From Galactobacter valiniphilus (GTDB lineage Bacteria; Actinomycetota; Actinomycetes; Actinomycetales; Micrococcaceae): a stretch of 64,000 nt of DNA. Positions 1 through 8,165 of this stretch are shown piece after piece. The first letter of the stretch is position 1; the number at the start of each line of letters is the position of its first letter. The notes under the pieces are model-generated. The model was not told the origin of the DNA. It ran no database searches and saw nothing but the letters and a program-made list of their open reading frames with translations. The translations under genes were made by a program, and so were the position numbers. The stretch lies in NCBI RefSeq assembly GCF_003575975.1, contig NZ_QQXK01000002.1, positions 113,696 through 177,695 on the forward strand, given 5' to 3'.

Positions 1-7
1 GGCAATT

Positions 8-64
8 CCCCGGTCGTTGCACTTTTCCCCGGTCGATACGCGGGGAAAAGTGCAACGACCGGGG
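8..64. repeat. 57-bp palindromic element B1
   Basis: Two perfect 24-bp arms (8-31 and 41-64, beginning CCCCGGTCGTTGC) enclose a 9-nt loop GTCGATACG. A near copy lies at 1147-1203 with the loop in the opposite orientation, so the nuclease-like gene between them is bracketed by inverted copies. The stem core TTGCACTTTTCCCCG recurs in weaker form at 20603 and 35968. Confidence 0.85.
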
Positions 65-105
65 AGTTTGAGTTATCCACAGCCCGCCCTGCACGGATCG
101 CCCGC

Positions 106-1140
106 ATGCTTCACAGTGGAGCGATGTCGCCGACTCCGTTGAACGCCTGGCCGGAGCTCTTGCGCAGCTCCGCGAATCGATCGCTTGTGCGCCGCTTTGA
201 GCGCGGCGAGCTGGTCCGAATCCAGCCCGGGTACTACGTCGAGCGAATGCGCTGGGAACGCTCCACGGCCGCAGAGAGGTTCATCGCCACCGCCACGGCA
301 AAACACCAGCACGGGCCGGCGGTGTTCTGCGGCGAAAGCGCACTGCTCTTGCTCGGCTTCCCCACCTTCGGACCGCCGCCGGCCCTGACCTTGGCCGTCA
401 GCAGCGGCTCGCGGGCGGGACGAGGCGCCGAGACCTTGGTCATCTCGCCGGGAACCGCTGCCCCGTCCGGATACCGTCACCCATTGCCGCAGGTGAGACG
501 CCACCATCACCCCGCCGCCGCACACTCAAGCACAGGTGAGTTCGCAATCCTTGACCCCGTGGAGTGTCTGGTCGAGATGCTACAGCGGGCACCTCTGACG
601 CGTTCGTTGGTGGTGACGGACGCTGTCTTGCGCGACGTCCTGCTCAGCCGCAGCGGCGGGTCCGACGATCCACGAACCCTCGTGATCGACCCGGCAGCAG
701 CTCGCCGCGCCGTCCTCGCTCTGCCTCCTGGCATCCGCAGGCAGCGGGCCACCCTGGCCTTGGACCGCTCCAGCGCAGGCGCCCAATCTCCGGGCGAGTC
801 GGTCAGCCGAGCCATCATGATCGAGGCCGGGCTCGCCGCACCGCAGTTGCAGCAGGAGCACTGGGATGAACGCGGACTCATCGGCTACACCGACTTCAGC
901 TGGCCTGAGATCGGCGTCATCGGTGAGTTCGACGGACGGGCGAAGTACAACGGCACGTTCGGGCCGGGGGCACCGAGCGCGGAGCAAGCCGTGTGGAACG
1001 AGAAGCAGCGCGAAAACCGGCTCACGCGGCTCGGCTTCCGCGTCATCCGCTGGACGTGGGCTGACCTCTATGAGCCCGAACGCCTCATCCGAACGCTGCG
1101 AGCCGCGGGTGTTCCCCTGGCCGTGCCGATGGCGGCGTAG
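106..1140 (+). CDS. Nuclease-like protein with C-terminal PD-(D/E)XK (DUF559/Vsr-like) domain
   Basis: A 344-aa protein. Residues 1-60 resemble the winged-helix N-terminus of AbiEi-type proteins (a run around RRFERGELVRIQPGYYV). The C-terminus (about 265-335) has the pattern GEFDGRAKY, then EKQRENRLTRLGFRVIRWTW, which is the E/D..K..G.....R..W arrangement of DUF559/Vsr-like PD-(D/E)XK nucleases. Such proteins are common as single accessory genes in actinobacteria and their substrates are not established. An ATG at 124 is an equally good start because CACAGT at 112-117 could serve as a -10 for a leaderless transcript. Its codon use is less GC-biased than its neighbours and it sits between two inverted palindromes, so horizontal acquisition is plausible. 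Nuclease activity is inferred from the motif only. Confidence 0.7.
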   Translation: MLHSGAMSPTPLNAWPELLRSSANRSLVRRFERGELVRIQPGYYVERMRWERSTAAERFIATATAKHQHGPAVFCGESALLLLGFPTFGPPPALTLAVSSGSRAGRGAETLVISPGTAAPSGYRHPLPQVRRHHHPAAAHSSTGEFAILDPVECLVEMLQRAPLTRSLVVTDAVLRDVLLSRSGGSDDPRTLVIDPAAARRAVLALPPGIRRQRATLALDRSSAGAQSPGESVSRAIMIEAGLAAPQLQQEHWDERGLIGYTDFSWPEIGVIGEFDGRAKYNGTFGPGAPSAEQAVWNEKQRENRLTRLGFRVIRWTWADLYEPERLIRTLRAAGVPLAVPMAA

Positions 1141-1146
1141 CTACAT

Positions 1147-1203
1147 CCCCGGTGCTTGCACTTTTCCCCGCGTATCGACCGGGGAAAAGTGCAAGAACCG
1201 GGG
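1147..1203. repeat. 57-bp palindromic element B2 (inverted relative to B1)
   Basis: Arms 1147-1170 and 1180-1203 are nearly perfect (one mismatch) and enclose the loop CGTATCGAC, the exact reverse complement of the B1 loop. It also sits at a convergent gene junction, where it could act as a bidirectional terminator. Confidence 0.85.
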
Positions 1204-1271
1204 AGTTGGCCCGGAGCGCCGCGCGGAGGCGCCGCGCCGCGCGGACCGGTAGCGCCGATTGACCGGCACGC

Positions 1272-2564
1272 TCAGCGCACCGACTTGATGCGGTACACGC
1301 TCAGGGCTCCGAGGATGCCGATCACCCCCGCCATCACGAACAGCGTGGTGTACCCGCCGAGCTTCGTCACGGCGAGGAACGCGAGCCCCAGCGCGAAGAT
1401 CTGCGGCAGCGAGGCAGCGATGTTGATGATGCCCATGTCCTTGCCGCGGGCACCGGAGCTCGGGAGCACCTGCGTGAGCAGCGCGAAGTCCACGCCCAGG
1501 TAGGCGCCGTTGCCGAGGCCGAGGATCGCCGCGGCGATGATGGCGGCCGTGAACTGCGCACCTCCGAAGAGCGGTGCGCACGCCATGAGCAGCGCGGCCG
1601 CGGCAATGAGCCCCGAGGACAGCGCCACGAGCGGACGCCGCCCCGTGCGGTCGGAGATCGCCCCGGCCACCGCCGCGCACAGCAGCGTCCCAAACGCGTA
1701 GATCGCCGTCAGGACGAACACCCCGGCCGCGGGGTTCGGATGCTTCAACACGTCCGTCAGGTAGAAGAGCAGGTACACGATGGTCAGTTGCGTCGCGGTC
1801 ATCATGAGCAGGCGGCCCAGCCAGGCCCACGCGAAGTCCGGGTGCTTGCGCGGGCTCACCCAGAAGCCGGCGAGGAACTCGCGCAGGGACCCGCGGGGCA
1901 GGGCGCCGCGCCGCAGCACCGGGTCGTTCGGGCGCAACACGTACGGCACGGCGCACACGAGCATCACGACGATCGCCATGAGATAACCGAGCCACACGGC
2001 GCCGTTGATGAACATGCCGATCGCGGAACCCACGAGGATGCCCAGCGTGATGCCCGTGGCCACGAGCCCGCCCACGAGGCCGCGCTGCTCCACCGGGGCG
2101 CGGTCGGGCACGGCGGCTGTGATCGCGGCGGACATCGCGTTGAGCCCCGCCTGCGCACCTGCCCACCCCAGGCAGAGCATGCCGATGCTCGTGGAGCCGG
2201 CGGTCAGCAGCAGGAAGCCCGTGGCGAGCACCGCACCGGCCACGATCCACGGGACGCGCCGCCCCCAGCGCGAGTGCGTCCTGTCGGAGAGCGCCCCCAC
2301 CAAGGGGTTGATCAGCATCGCCACGAGCACGCCCACGGTGCCGGCGAGCGAGAGCACCGATTCCTTGGAGTCCTCGCCCCCGATCGCGGCTGACTGCAGC
2401 GGCATGAGTTGGTTGAGCGTCGCGAAGATCGCGGTGTTGATGCCCACGCTGACGAGGGCCACCGACGCCGTCCACCTCCAGCGCACCCGCTCGGTCGGTT
2501 CAGCCAGGGCCTCGGGAACCTCCGGGACCTCGCCCGCGGGACTCGCGGTGTGATCTGCGCTCAT
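1272..2564 (-). CDS. MFS transporter, GPH/sugar-symporter-like
   Basis: A 430-aa polytopic membrane protein with about 12 hydrophobic segments in two halves. The loop after helix 2 reads LSDRTHSRWGRRVPWI, and the equivalent in the second half is AISDRTGRRP; the RxGRRxPWI form is typical of GPH-type sugar/cation symporters within the major facilitator superfamily. The substrate cannot be read from sequence. The start is placed at the ATG at 2564 (MSADH); ATGs at 2573 and 2576 are also possible, and longer N-terminal extensions run through palindromic non-coding DNA. It is transcribed alone, converging on the nuclease-like gene. An 11-bp inverted repeat (2591-2618) lies 27 bp upstream of the start and may be its operator. 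Confidence 0.85.
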   Translation of the reverse strand: MSADHTASPAGEVPEVPEALAEPTERVRWRWTASVALVSVGINTAIFATLNQLMPLQSAAIGGEDSKESVLSLAGTVGVLVAMLINPLVGALSDRTHSRWGRRVPWIVAGAVLATGFLLLTAGSTSIGMLCLGWAGAQAGLNAMSAAITAAVPDRAPVEQRGLVGGLVATGITLGILVGSAIGMFINGAVWLGYLMAIVVMLVCAVPYVLRPNDPVLRRGALPRGSLREFLAGFWVSPRKHPDFAWAWLGRLLMMTATQLTIVYLLFYLTDVLKHPNPAAGVFVLTAIYAFGTLLCAAVAGAISDRTGRRPLVALSSGLIAAAALLMACAPLFGGAQFTAAIIAAAILGLGNGAYLGVDFALLTQVLPSSGARGKDMGIINIAASLPQIFALGLAFLAVTKLGGYTTLFVMAGVIGILGALSVYRIKSVR

Positions 2565-2590
2565 GCGCCGCATCATATCCGCGGCGCGCA

Positions 2591-2618
2591 CCAAGGTTGC
2601 CGGGGCGGGCAACCTTGG
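2591..2618. promoter_or_regulatory. Inverted repeat upstream of MFS gene, candidate operator
   Basis: Arms CCAAGGTTGCC (2591-2601) and GGCAACCTTGG (2608-2618) are perfect with a 6-nt spacer. The position, 27 bp before the start of the minus-strand MFS gene, suits an operator or leader hairpin. The adjacent 2650-2692 stretch is another GC-rich palindrome (arms of about 20 bp) without obvious function. Confidence 0.45.
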
Positions 2619-2741
2619 CACGCCGGTGCGGGGCACCCAACGCGGCGGGCCTCGCACCGGGCCCCGCGCCCGCGGCGCGGGCCCGGTGCGAGGCCACCAC
2701 ACGCCGTCGGGCATCACGATCCACGGCCAGGGCACGACGAC

Positions 2742-2775
2742 GCCCCGGCACCGAGCGCTTGCTCGGTGCCGGGGC
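2742..2775. terminator. Hairpin terminator-like palindrome downstream of MFS gene
   Basis: Perfect 15-bp arms (GCCCCGGCACCGAGC and its complement) with a GCTT loop, in the interval after the stop of the 2856-4124 gene. There is no clear U-run, as is common in high-GC actinobacteria. Confidence 0.5.
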
Positions 2776-2855
2776 GCGAGGTTGTCGGCCGGAGTCAGCC
2801 CGGCGGGCGGTGAAACGGCGCGGTGATCGCGGCCGCGCCGCCGGCCAGGGTCCGC

Positions 2856-4124
2856 TCAGGCGGCGTCGCCGATGAGGGCTTCGGCCGCTTCGAGTTCTGA
2901 GACCTCCTCCGTCCGGTTCGCGGCCGAGACGGGCCCGCGCAGCACGAAGATGAGCACCACGGCCACGAGCACGCCGGCCGCGCCGTAGAGGTAGGGGGCG
3001 CCCTCGAAACCGAAGCTCTTGGCGAGCGAGGAGGCCAGCGGCGGGGCGATGGCGCCGCCCAGGAAGCGGATGCCGGAGTACGCCGAGGAGGCCACGGGGC
3101 GGGGCAGATCTGTGGACTCCATGGAGGACTCGGTCAGGACGGTGTTCATGATGCCGAGGACCAGGCCGGAGAGCACCATGAGGACGATGAGCGCGGGCGC
3201 GGAGGCCACAAACACGGCGCACAGCACCAGCAGGACCAGCAGGGCGATGAGCCCGGCGGCCAGAACGGAGGTGCGCTTGAAGCGCTTCGTCAGGGCGGGC
3301 GCGCCGAACACCGAGGTGATCGCGAGTGCCAGGCCCCAGCCGAAGAACGTGAGGCCGATGCCCATGGCGCCGAAGCCCAGCGGGAACGGCGTCCACGCGA
3401 GGATCACGAAGAAGCCCATGTTGTAGAAGAACGCGATGACGCCGAAGGAGAGCAGCGCCGGCTTCCTCAGTGCGCGGAACGCGGCGAGCGGGGAGACGTG
3501 GCGCTTCTGGACGGCGCCGGACTTCAGCATGGACACGATCGCGATGAAGGCGATGGCCATGAGCACGGCGGTGCCGATGAACGGGGCACGCCAGGAGATC
3601 GAGCCGAGGACGCCGCCCACGAGCGGGCCCACGGCCATGCCAACGCCGAGCGCGGCCTCGTAGAGGATGATCGCGCCGTCGGCGCTACGGGCCTCGCCGA
3701 TGATCGTTGCGAGCGCGGTGGAGAGGAAGAGGGCGTTGCCGAGGCCCCACACGGCCCGGAAGCCGATGATCCACGGCACGGACGGCGCCAGGCCGGAGGC
3801 CAACGCAAACACGACCACGAGCGCAAGGCCAAGCAGCAGCGTGTTGCGCGCACCGAGGCGGCCGGAGACCCACGAGGTGAAGAACATCGCGATGGCCGTG
3901 ACGAAGAGGTAGGAGGTGAAGAGCAGCGACGCCTCGGTGGGCGTGGCGTGCAGTTCCTCGGTGATGGCCGGGAGGATGGGGTCCACGAGGCCGATGCCCA
4001 TGAAGGACACCATGGCGGCGAGCGCCACGGCCCACACGGCCTTGGGCTGCTTCCACCAGCCGGCGGCACCGTGGCCGCCGGTCTCCTTGGCTACTGCGAG
4101 TTCAGCGTCCGTTTCGACGCTCAT
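2856..4124 (-). CDS. MFS drug-efflux-type transporter (DHA1), MarR-linked
   Basis: A 422-aa protein with about 12 transmembrane segments after a soluble ~30-residue N-terminus. The first loop carries the SGRLGARNTL variant of MFS motif A and the region GxxxGPLVGGVLG is the antiporter motif C, so a proton-driven exporter of the DHA1 type is likely. Substrates are unknown. Its ATG overlaps the stop of the upstream MarR gene by 4 bp (ATGA), which indicates one operon and translational coupling. The usual arrangement is a MarR repressor controlling its own operon, relieved by the exported compound. The confidence applies to the family assignment, not to a specific substrate. Confidence 0.9.
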   Translation of the reverse strand: MSVETDAELAVAKETGGHGAAGWWKQPKAVWAVALAAMVSFMGIGLVDPILPAITEELHATPTEASLLFTSYLFVTAIAMFFTSWVSGRLGARNTLLLGLALVVVFALASGLAPSVPWIIGFRAVWGLGNALFLSTALATIIGEARSADGAIILYEAALGVGMAVGPLVGGVLGSISWRAPFIGTAVLMAIAFIAIVSMLKSGAVQKRHVSPLAAFRALRKPALLSFGVIAFFYNMGFFVILAWTPFPLGFGAMGIGLTFFGWGLALAITSVFGAPALTKRFKRTSVLAAGLIALLVLLVLCAVFVASAPALIVLMVLSGLVLGIMNTVLTESSMESTDLPRPVASSAYSGIRFLGGAIAPPLASSLAKSFGFEGAPYLYGAAGVLVAVVLIFVLRGPVSAANRTEEVSELEAAEALIGDAA

Positions 4125-4588
4125 CGCGCCTCCTCCTCGGGGTGCGTCGACTCCCCCGGCATGTGCTTCGCGAGGATGTCGACGGCATCCTGCAGGGTGC
4201 GCCGCTCGGCTTCGCTCAACGGGGCGAAGTGGGGCAGCAAAAGATCAACGATCTGGGTGGCGCGGCTGCTGAGCAGGGCGCGGCCTTCCTCCGTGATGGA
4301 GACCAGGGTGGCGCGGGAGTCGGTGGGGTCGGAGCCGCGTTGCACCGCGCCGGCTTCCTCGAGCGCCTTGACGATCTTGGTCATGCCGGGCTGGCTCACG
4401 TGCACCGCGGCGGCAAGATCGCCGATCCGGCGGGCGTTGGAGTCGGTCAGCAGGCCGAGCACCCGGTAGTACGACGGCGAGTGGCCGCCCTGGGCGCGGC
4501 TGGAGGCGATGCGGTTGAGCACCCACATCCGGCCGAGGAGGGCTCCAATGACGTCGCCGCTGGAGGGTGCCTGATCGTTCTGGTTCAC
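4121..4588 (-). CDS. MarR-family transcriptional regulator
   Basis: A 155-aa protein with a winged helix-turn-helix in the middle (RRIGDLAAAVHVSQPGMTKIVKALEEAGAVQR, written here across its span at about residues 47-80) followed by the wing DSRATLVSITEEGRALL. This order is typical of MarR dimers that bind palindromic operators and are released by phenolic or other small ligands. It is the first gene of an operon with the MFS pump and presumably represses it. A 24-bp near-perfect palindrome lies 13 bp upstream of its start and overlaps the probable promoter, which supports autoregulation. Confidence 0.92.
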   Translation of the reverse strand: MNQNDQAPSSGDVIGALLGRMWVLNRIASSRAQGGHSPSYYRVLGLLTDSNARRIGDLAAAVHVSQPGMTKIVKALEEAGAVQRGSDPTDSRATLVSITEEGRALLSSRATQIVDLLLPHFAPLSEAERRTLQDAVDILAKHMPGESTHPEEEAR

Positions 4589-4600
4589 TCCAAGAATGTA

Positions 4601-4624
4601 TCACCAAGTTATATAACCTGGTGA
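4601..4624. promoter_or_regulatory. Probable MarR operator
   Basis: The arms TCACCAAGTTAT and ATAACCTGGTGA form a 24-bp palindrome with one mismatched pair. It is markedly AT-rich for this genome and lies just upstream of the MarR start at 4588. Confidence 0.7.
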
Positions 4625-4673
4625 AGAATGTGACGGAGGGAGCGGCCGAGCGGGCGCGGCGCCACCCCGTGCA

Positions 4674-4744
4674 GAAAAACCGAGCCTCCCTGAACAATCC
4701 GTGCACTCGAGTACACGCAAAAGTCCAGGAAGGCTCGGTTTTTC
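4674..4744 (-). terminator. Terminator of the Rieske/FAD-reductase operon
   Basis: The arms GAAAAACCGAGCCT (4674-4687) and AGGCTCGGTTTTTC (4731-4744) are perfect. Read on the minus strand the hairpin ends in a run of five T, so it is an intrinsic terminator for the operon ending at 4832. The 43-bp loop contains a CACTCGAGTAC palindrome. Confidence 0.65.
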
Positions 4745-4831
4745 GCACAGGGGCCGGCCGGGCGCGCCGGCGTCAGCCGCGACAGGCTTCGCTAGCGCAC
4801 GACGGCGCGTGACCGCGCGGGCGGGCCGGCG

Positions 4832-6133
4832 TCAGTCCCGGCGCGGCGGCCTCACGAGGTCCTTGGCGGAGACCTCGGGATCGGCGAGCGCCGCGGCGTC
4901 CACGGGCTTGGCCCGGTCGATGAGCCGGCGCGCTGCGCGGGCCAGGCGGGCGTCGTCGAAGGTCACGGCGCCGAGCAGCTCGCCGCCGGCGCCCAGCGTG
5001 AAGACGCCGCGCAGTCCGCGCGCGTCCTCGCGGCGCACCACGGCGCCGCCCGCCACCGGAGCCTGCGTGCCAACGACCTCCACGTGTTCCCCGTGGCGAT
5101 CGGACCAGAACCAGCGGGCACCGCGCTCCTCGGGGAACTGCCCGAGCAGCGCCGCGGCCGCGTCCTCGGCCGAGTGCATGGCCGCCTCCCAGTGGGCGTG
5201 TTGCGGCAGCGGGGCGCCGGTGGCGTCCACGCCGCGCGCCACATCGCCGATGGCCCAGAGGTTGGGCAGGGAGGTGCGCCCGGCGGCGTCGACGAGGAGA
5301 CCGCCGCCCGCCTCGGCGCCGGCGGCCTGGGCCCCGGCGTCCACACCCAGGCCGTCGCAGGGCACGGAGCCGGTCGCGATGACCAGGACGTCCACGCCGA
5401 CCGACTCGCCATTCTCAAGCGTCAGAGTGGCGGCACGCCCAACCGGCTCACCGGGAGCCACCTCGGCCGGGGTCGCCGAACGCACGGTGCCCGTGATCAG
5501 CCGAACGCCGCGCGGCTCGTGCTTGGCGTGCAGATGGGCCGCCGCCTCCTCGCCGAAACTCCGCACGGCGGCGGGCGAGCGCGGGCTCACCAGGAGCACC
5601 TCGGCGCCGCGCTCGGCCGCCACGGAGGCCGCCTCGGCGCCGACGAGCCCCGCGCCGATGACGCCGACGGTGGCCCCGGGGCGCAGGAAGGGCGCGAGCG
5701 CCTCGGCGTCGTCGATCGTGTAGAAGGTCAGCGGAGCCAGCTCGTCCAGCCCCGGCAGCTCGGGGCGGGTCGGGACGGTGCCCGTCGCGAGCACCACCAC
5801 CTCGGAGAGCAGCCGCGGCCCGTTCTCGAGGAAGACCTCCCAGCCGGCCGCGTCCTCGGAGAGCCGGACCCCGGAGATCTCCTCCACGGCGCCGGCGATG
5901 ACGGTGATGGAGCGTTCCTCGAACCACTCGGCCTCGCGGAAGCGCAGTTCCTCGCGGCCCATGGCCCCGCGCAGGAACTCCTTGGAGAGCGGCGGTCGAT
6001 CCATGGGCAGGCCGCGTGGGTCGATGAGCGTGAGCTCGCCGCGGTAGCCGCGCAGGCGCAGCTGGTCCACGAAGGTGTAGCCGGCGGGGCCTCCGCCGAT
6101 CACGAGGACGGAGGAGGGCTGGGGTGCGCTCAC
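4832..6133 (-). CDS. FAD-dependent NAD(P)H:ferredoxin reductase
   Basis: A 433-aa protein of the BphA4/rubredoxin-reductase class. The FAD-binding dinucleotide fold is at residues 9-18 (VLVIGGGPAG), followed by DPRGLPMDRPPLSKEFL, a conserved FAD-contact region, and ATGTVP at about 116. The NAD-binding motif GAGLVG is at 160-165. The second FAD motif is LWAIGDVA near residue 300. It should pass electrons from NAD(P)H to the Rieske ferredoxin encoded by the overlapping upstream gene. No ring-hydroxylating oxygenase is encoded nearby, so the final acceptor is unknown. Overlap with the ferredoxin gene is 4 bp (ATGA). Confidence 0.92.
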   Translation of the reverse strand: MSAPQPSSVLVIGGGPAGYTFVDQLRLRGYRGELTLIDPRGLPMDRPPLSKEFLRGAMGREELRFREAEWFEERSITVIAGAVEEISGVRLSEDAAGWEVFLENGPRLLSEVVVLATGTVPTRPELPGLDELAPLTFYTIDDAEALAPFLRPGATVGVIGAGLVGAEAASVAAERGAEVLLVSPRSPAAVRSFGEEAAAHLHAKHEPRGVRLITGTVRSATPAEVAPGEPVGRAATLTLENGESVGVDVLVIATGSVPCDGLGVDAGAQAAGAEAGGGLLVDAAGRTSLPNLWAIGDVARGVDATGAPLPQHAHWEAAMHSAEDAAAALLGQFPEERGARWFWSDRHGEHVEVVGTQAPVAGGAVVRREDARGLRGVFTLGAGGELLGAVTFDDARLARAARRLIDRAKPVDAAALADPEVSAKDLVRPPRRD

Positions 6134-6483
6134 GGGCGGTCAGCGCCCTCGACGGACTCGCCGGGGTGCAGCAGCACGCGACCGTCGACGACCTCGACCT
6201 TGTGGGTGCGCGCCGACTCGGTGGCGGGCAGGCACAGGACCTTGCCCGTGCGCAGGCAGAACTCGGCGGCGTGCAGCGGGCACTCGACGCGATCGCCCTC
6301 GATCCAGCCGTCGGCGAGCGACGCGGTCTCGTGGGTGCACTCGTCGTCCAGCGCGAAGAACTCGCCCGTCTCGGCGTGGAACACCGCGATGTCGCGGCCG
6401 GTCTCGTTGGCGTCGCCGTCCACCACCACGGCCTCACCCTCGGGGATCTCCCCGACACCCGCCACGTCCACGATCTGAGCCAT
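6130..6483 (-). CDS. Rieske [2Fe-2S] ferredoxin
   Basis: A 117-aa soluble protein. The Rieske ligands are C49-x-H51 (CTHE) and C68-x2-H71 (CPLH), 17 residues apart, as in the electron-transfer ferredoxins of aromatic dioxygenases and in the small NirD-like proteins. The absence of a signal peptide or membrane anchor fits a soluble ferredoxin. It is the first gene of a two-gene operon with the FAD reductase and should be that enzyme's electron acceptor. Start ATG at 6483 is the only good one for the domain. Confidence 0.93.
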   Translation of the reverse strand: MAQIVDVAGVGEIPEGEAVVVDGDANETGRDIAVFHAETGEFFALDDECTHETASLADGWIEGDRVECPLHAAEFCLRTGKVLCLPATESARTHKVEVVDGRVLLHPGESVEGADRP

Positions 6484-6620
6484 GCCACTCCTGCCTTAGT
6501 ACTGCCGTGCTCGGCGCCGCGCCCGGAGGATCGGGCGGCGGCGTGCCTTCAGCGTTGAACGCTACCGAAGTTCAACCGGATTCGGGCGTGGGAGCTTCCC
6601 CACAGGCGGCACGCACTGCT

Positions 6621-6626
6621 TAGACT
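6621..6626 (+). promoter_or_regulatory. -10 box (TAGACT) of the NUDIX gene
   Basis: TAGACT lies 35 bp upstream of the ATG at 6661, and a Shine-Dalgarno AGGAG (6650-6654) precedes the start. Confidence 0.4.
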
Positions 6627-6660
6627 CGGGCAAAACCGACCGATCGTTCAGGAGCAGCGC

Positions 6661-7446
6661 ATGAGCACCCCACCCGCCGTCGTGAAGGACGCCGCGACCG
6701 TCCTGTTGCTGCGCCCCGCTCGGGACGCCCAGGGCGTGGAGGTCTTCATGCAGGTGCGCGCGAGCAGCATGGCCTTCGCGGCCGGCGCCGCGGTCTTCCC
6801 GGGCGGCTCGGTGGACGCGAGCGACCGCGAGGGGACGGAGGCCTGGGGCGCCATCGCCGGCGCCGACCGCCTGGGCCTCGACCCCACGAACGCCGCCGAG
6901 CGTGCGCTGGCCGGCGCCGTGGTGAGCGCGGCGCTCCGCGAGACCTTCGAGGAGTGCGGCGTGCTCCTGGCCGAGGGCGGCGACGGAGCCGTGGCGCCGG
7001 GCGATCGCGACGACCTCGCGGCCCACCGCGTTGGCCTCGCCGCCCTCTTGGACGAGCGGAACCTCGCCCCCTTGCTCGGCGCTCTCACGTGCGTTGACCG
7101 CTGGATCACTCCGGAGGGCGAGCCGCGCCGCTACGACACGCGCTTCTTCGCCGCCGTCCTCCCGGAGGGCCAGGAGGCCGACGACGCGACCACAGAGACC
7201 GCGCGCTCCTTCTGGGTGCGCCCCGCCGAGGCGCTGGAGCAGTTCGCCCAGGGGACACTGGCCCTCATGCCGCCCACGTGGGCGCAGCTCGACCGCCTGT
7301 CCCAGGCGAGCACGCTCGCCGAGGCGCTCGCCCCGGCGGTCGCCGAGGTGACCGTTCCCGTGCTCGAGCACACCGACGGCACCGTCGTGGCGCACTTCTG
7401 GGGCACCGAGGCGTACCGCAAGGCGGGGAAGCCGCAGCACTCCTGA
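6661..7446 (+). CDS. NUDIX hydrolase
   Basis: A 261-aa protein. The Nudix box is spread around residues 85-105: AALRETFEECGVLL supplies the RExxEExG core, and GGSVDASD marks the upstream glycine. The length and the insertion between the conserved glycine and the RE core resemble the long actinobacterial NUDIX proteins related to NUDT19-type CoA/acyl-CoA hydrolases, so a CoA-derived substrate is possible but not shown. A clear AGGAG ribosome-binding site supports the start. It converges on the lipoprotein gene. Confidence 0.88.
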   Translation: MSTPPAVVKDAATVLLLRPARDAQGVEVFMQVRASSMAFAAGAAVFPGGSVDASDREGTEAWGAIAGADRLGLDPTNAAERALAGAVVSAALRETFEECGVLLAEGGDGAVAPGDRDDLAAHRVGLAALLDERNLAPLLGALTCVDRWITPEGEPRRYDTRFFAAVLPEGQEADDATTETARSFWVRPAEALEQFAQGTLALMPPTWAQLDRLSQASTLAEALAPAVAEVTVPVLEHTDGTVVAHFWGTEAYRKAGKPQHS

Positions 7447-7498
7447 GGGCGGCCGGGACCGGTTCGGTGCCCGACGGCGTATGCCCGGGCCGGGCGCC

Positions 7499-7520
7499 CG
7501 CCCCGCCTCCCGGCGGGGCG
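7499..7520. terminator. Hairpin between convergent NUDIX and lipoprotein genes
   Basis: Arms CGCCCCGCC and GGCGGGGCG with a TCCC loop. A second GGCGCC-rich inverted repeat follows at 7525-7545. The position between two convergent genes suits a bidirectional terminator. Confidence 0.45.
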
Positions 7521-7561
7521 GACCCGGCGCCCCGTTGAGGCGCCGGCCGGGCCGGGCTGAC

Positions 7562-8059
7562 TCAGCGCAGCAGCTGCAGCGGGTGCTCCACGCCCTGGCT
7601 CGAGTAGACGGCGGAGCGGATGCTCGTGATCTCCTCGGCCTTGATCTCCACGGTGAACTCGTGGGGCGCCAGGTCGGCCGTGCAGGCACCTGCACCCTTC
7701 GGGTCGACGAGCTTGATCGTCAGCACGCCGTCGGTCACGGCGGAGGACTCGATCTCCGGCGGGCAGCTCGAGGAGCCATACAGGGTGACCTTGGCGTTCG
7801 TCTCGCCCAGGCTCACGGAGGGCTCGCCCGTCCCCACGGAGGGGCCGGCCGTCGCCGTGGAGGAGGCGGCCGGGCCGGCCGTGGATCCGTCGGAGGCGCT
7901 CGGCGACGGCGTGGCGGGGACGGCCGAGTGTGGGGCCGCGAGCGAGGAACCGGCGGGAGCGGGAGACACTCCGCTGAGCGAGGAGGGGCCGCACGCGCTG
8001 AGCGCGAGGGCCAGGGCAGAACCGAGCAGGGCAACACCGAGGAGGGGGCGTGTTTTCAT
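7562..8059 (-). CDS. Secreted lipoprotein of unknown function
   Basis: A 165-aa protein. The N-terminus is a lipoprotein signal: MKTR, a hydrophobic stretch, then the lipobox LSAC with the lipidated Cys at residue 23. Residues 25-85 are a Ser/Ala/Pro/Thr-rich linker. The C-terminal ~75 residues form the only compact part and contain two cysteines (SSCPPEIESS and GACTADLAP) that could form a disulphide. The start at 8059 was chosen because it gives a proper signal peptide; the frame continues upstream to 8101 without one. I do not recognise a named family. Confidence 0.8.
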   Translation of the reverse strand: MKTRPLLGVALLGSALALALSACGPSSLSGVSPAPAGSSLAAPHSAVPATPSPSASDGSTAGPAASSTATAGPSVGTGEPSVSLGETNAKVTLYGSSSCPPEIESSAVTDGVLTIKLVDPKGAGACTADLAPHEFTVEIKAEEITSIRSAVYSSQGVEHPLQLLR

Positions 8060-8165
8060 GCCTCGACGGTAGGCCGCTCCCCCGTCCAAGCGAAAGGGCA
8101 CGCAACGGATCGTGACCGGATGCGCCGCGGGCGCCCAGCAACGCAGGCCCGGGCCCCGGCGAAAC

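Noticed and set aside
1740..2393. Plus-strand ORF of 217 aa inside the first MFS gene
   Set aside because: It is the mirror frame of a well supported membrane-protein gene, with His/Glu/Arg-rich composition typical of GC-rich shadow frames.
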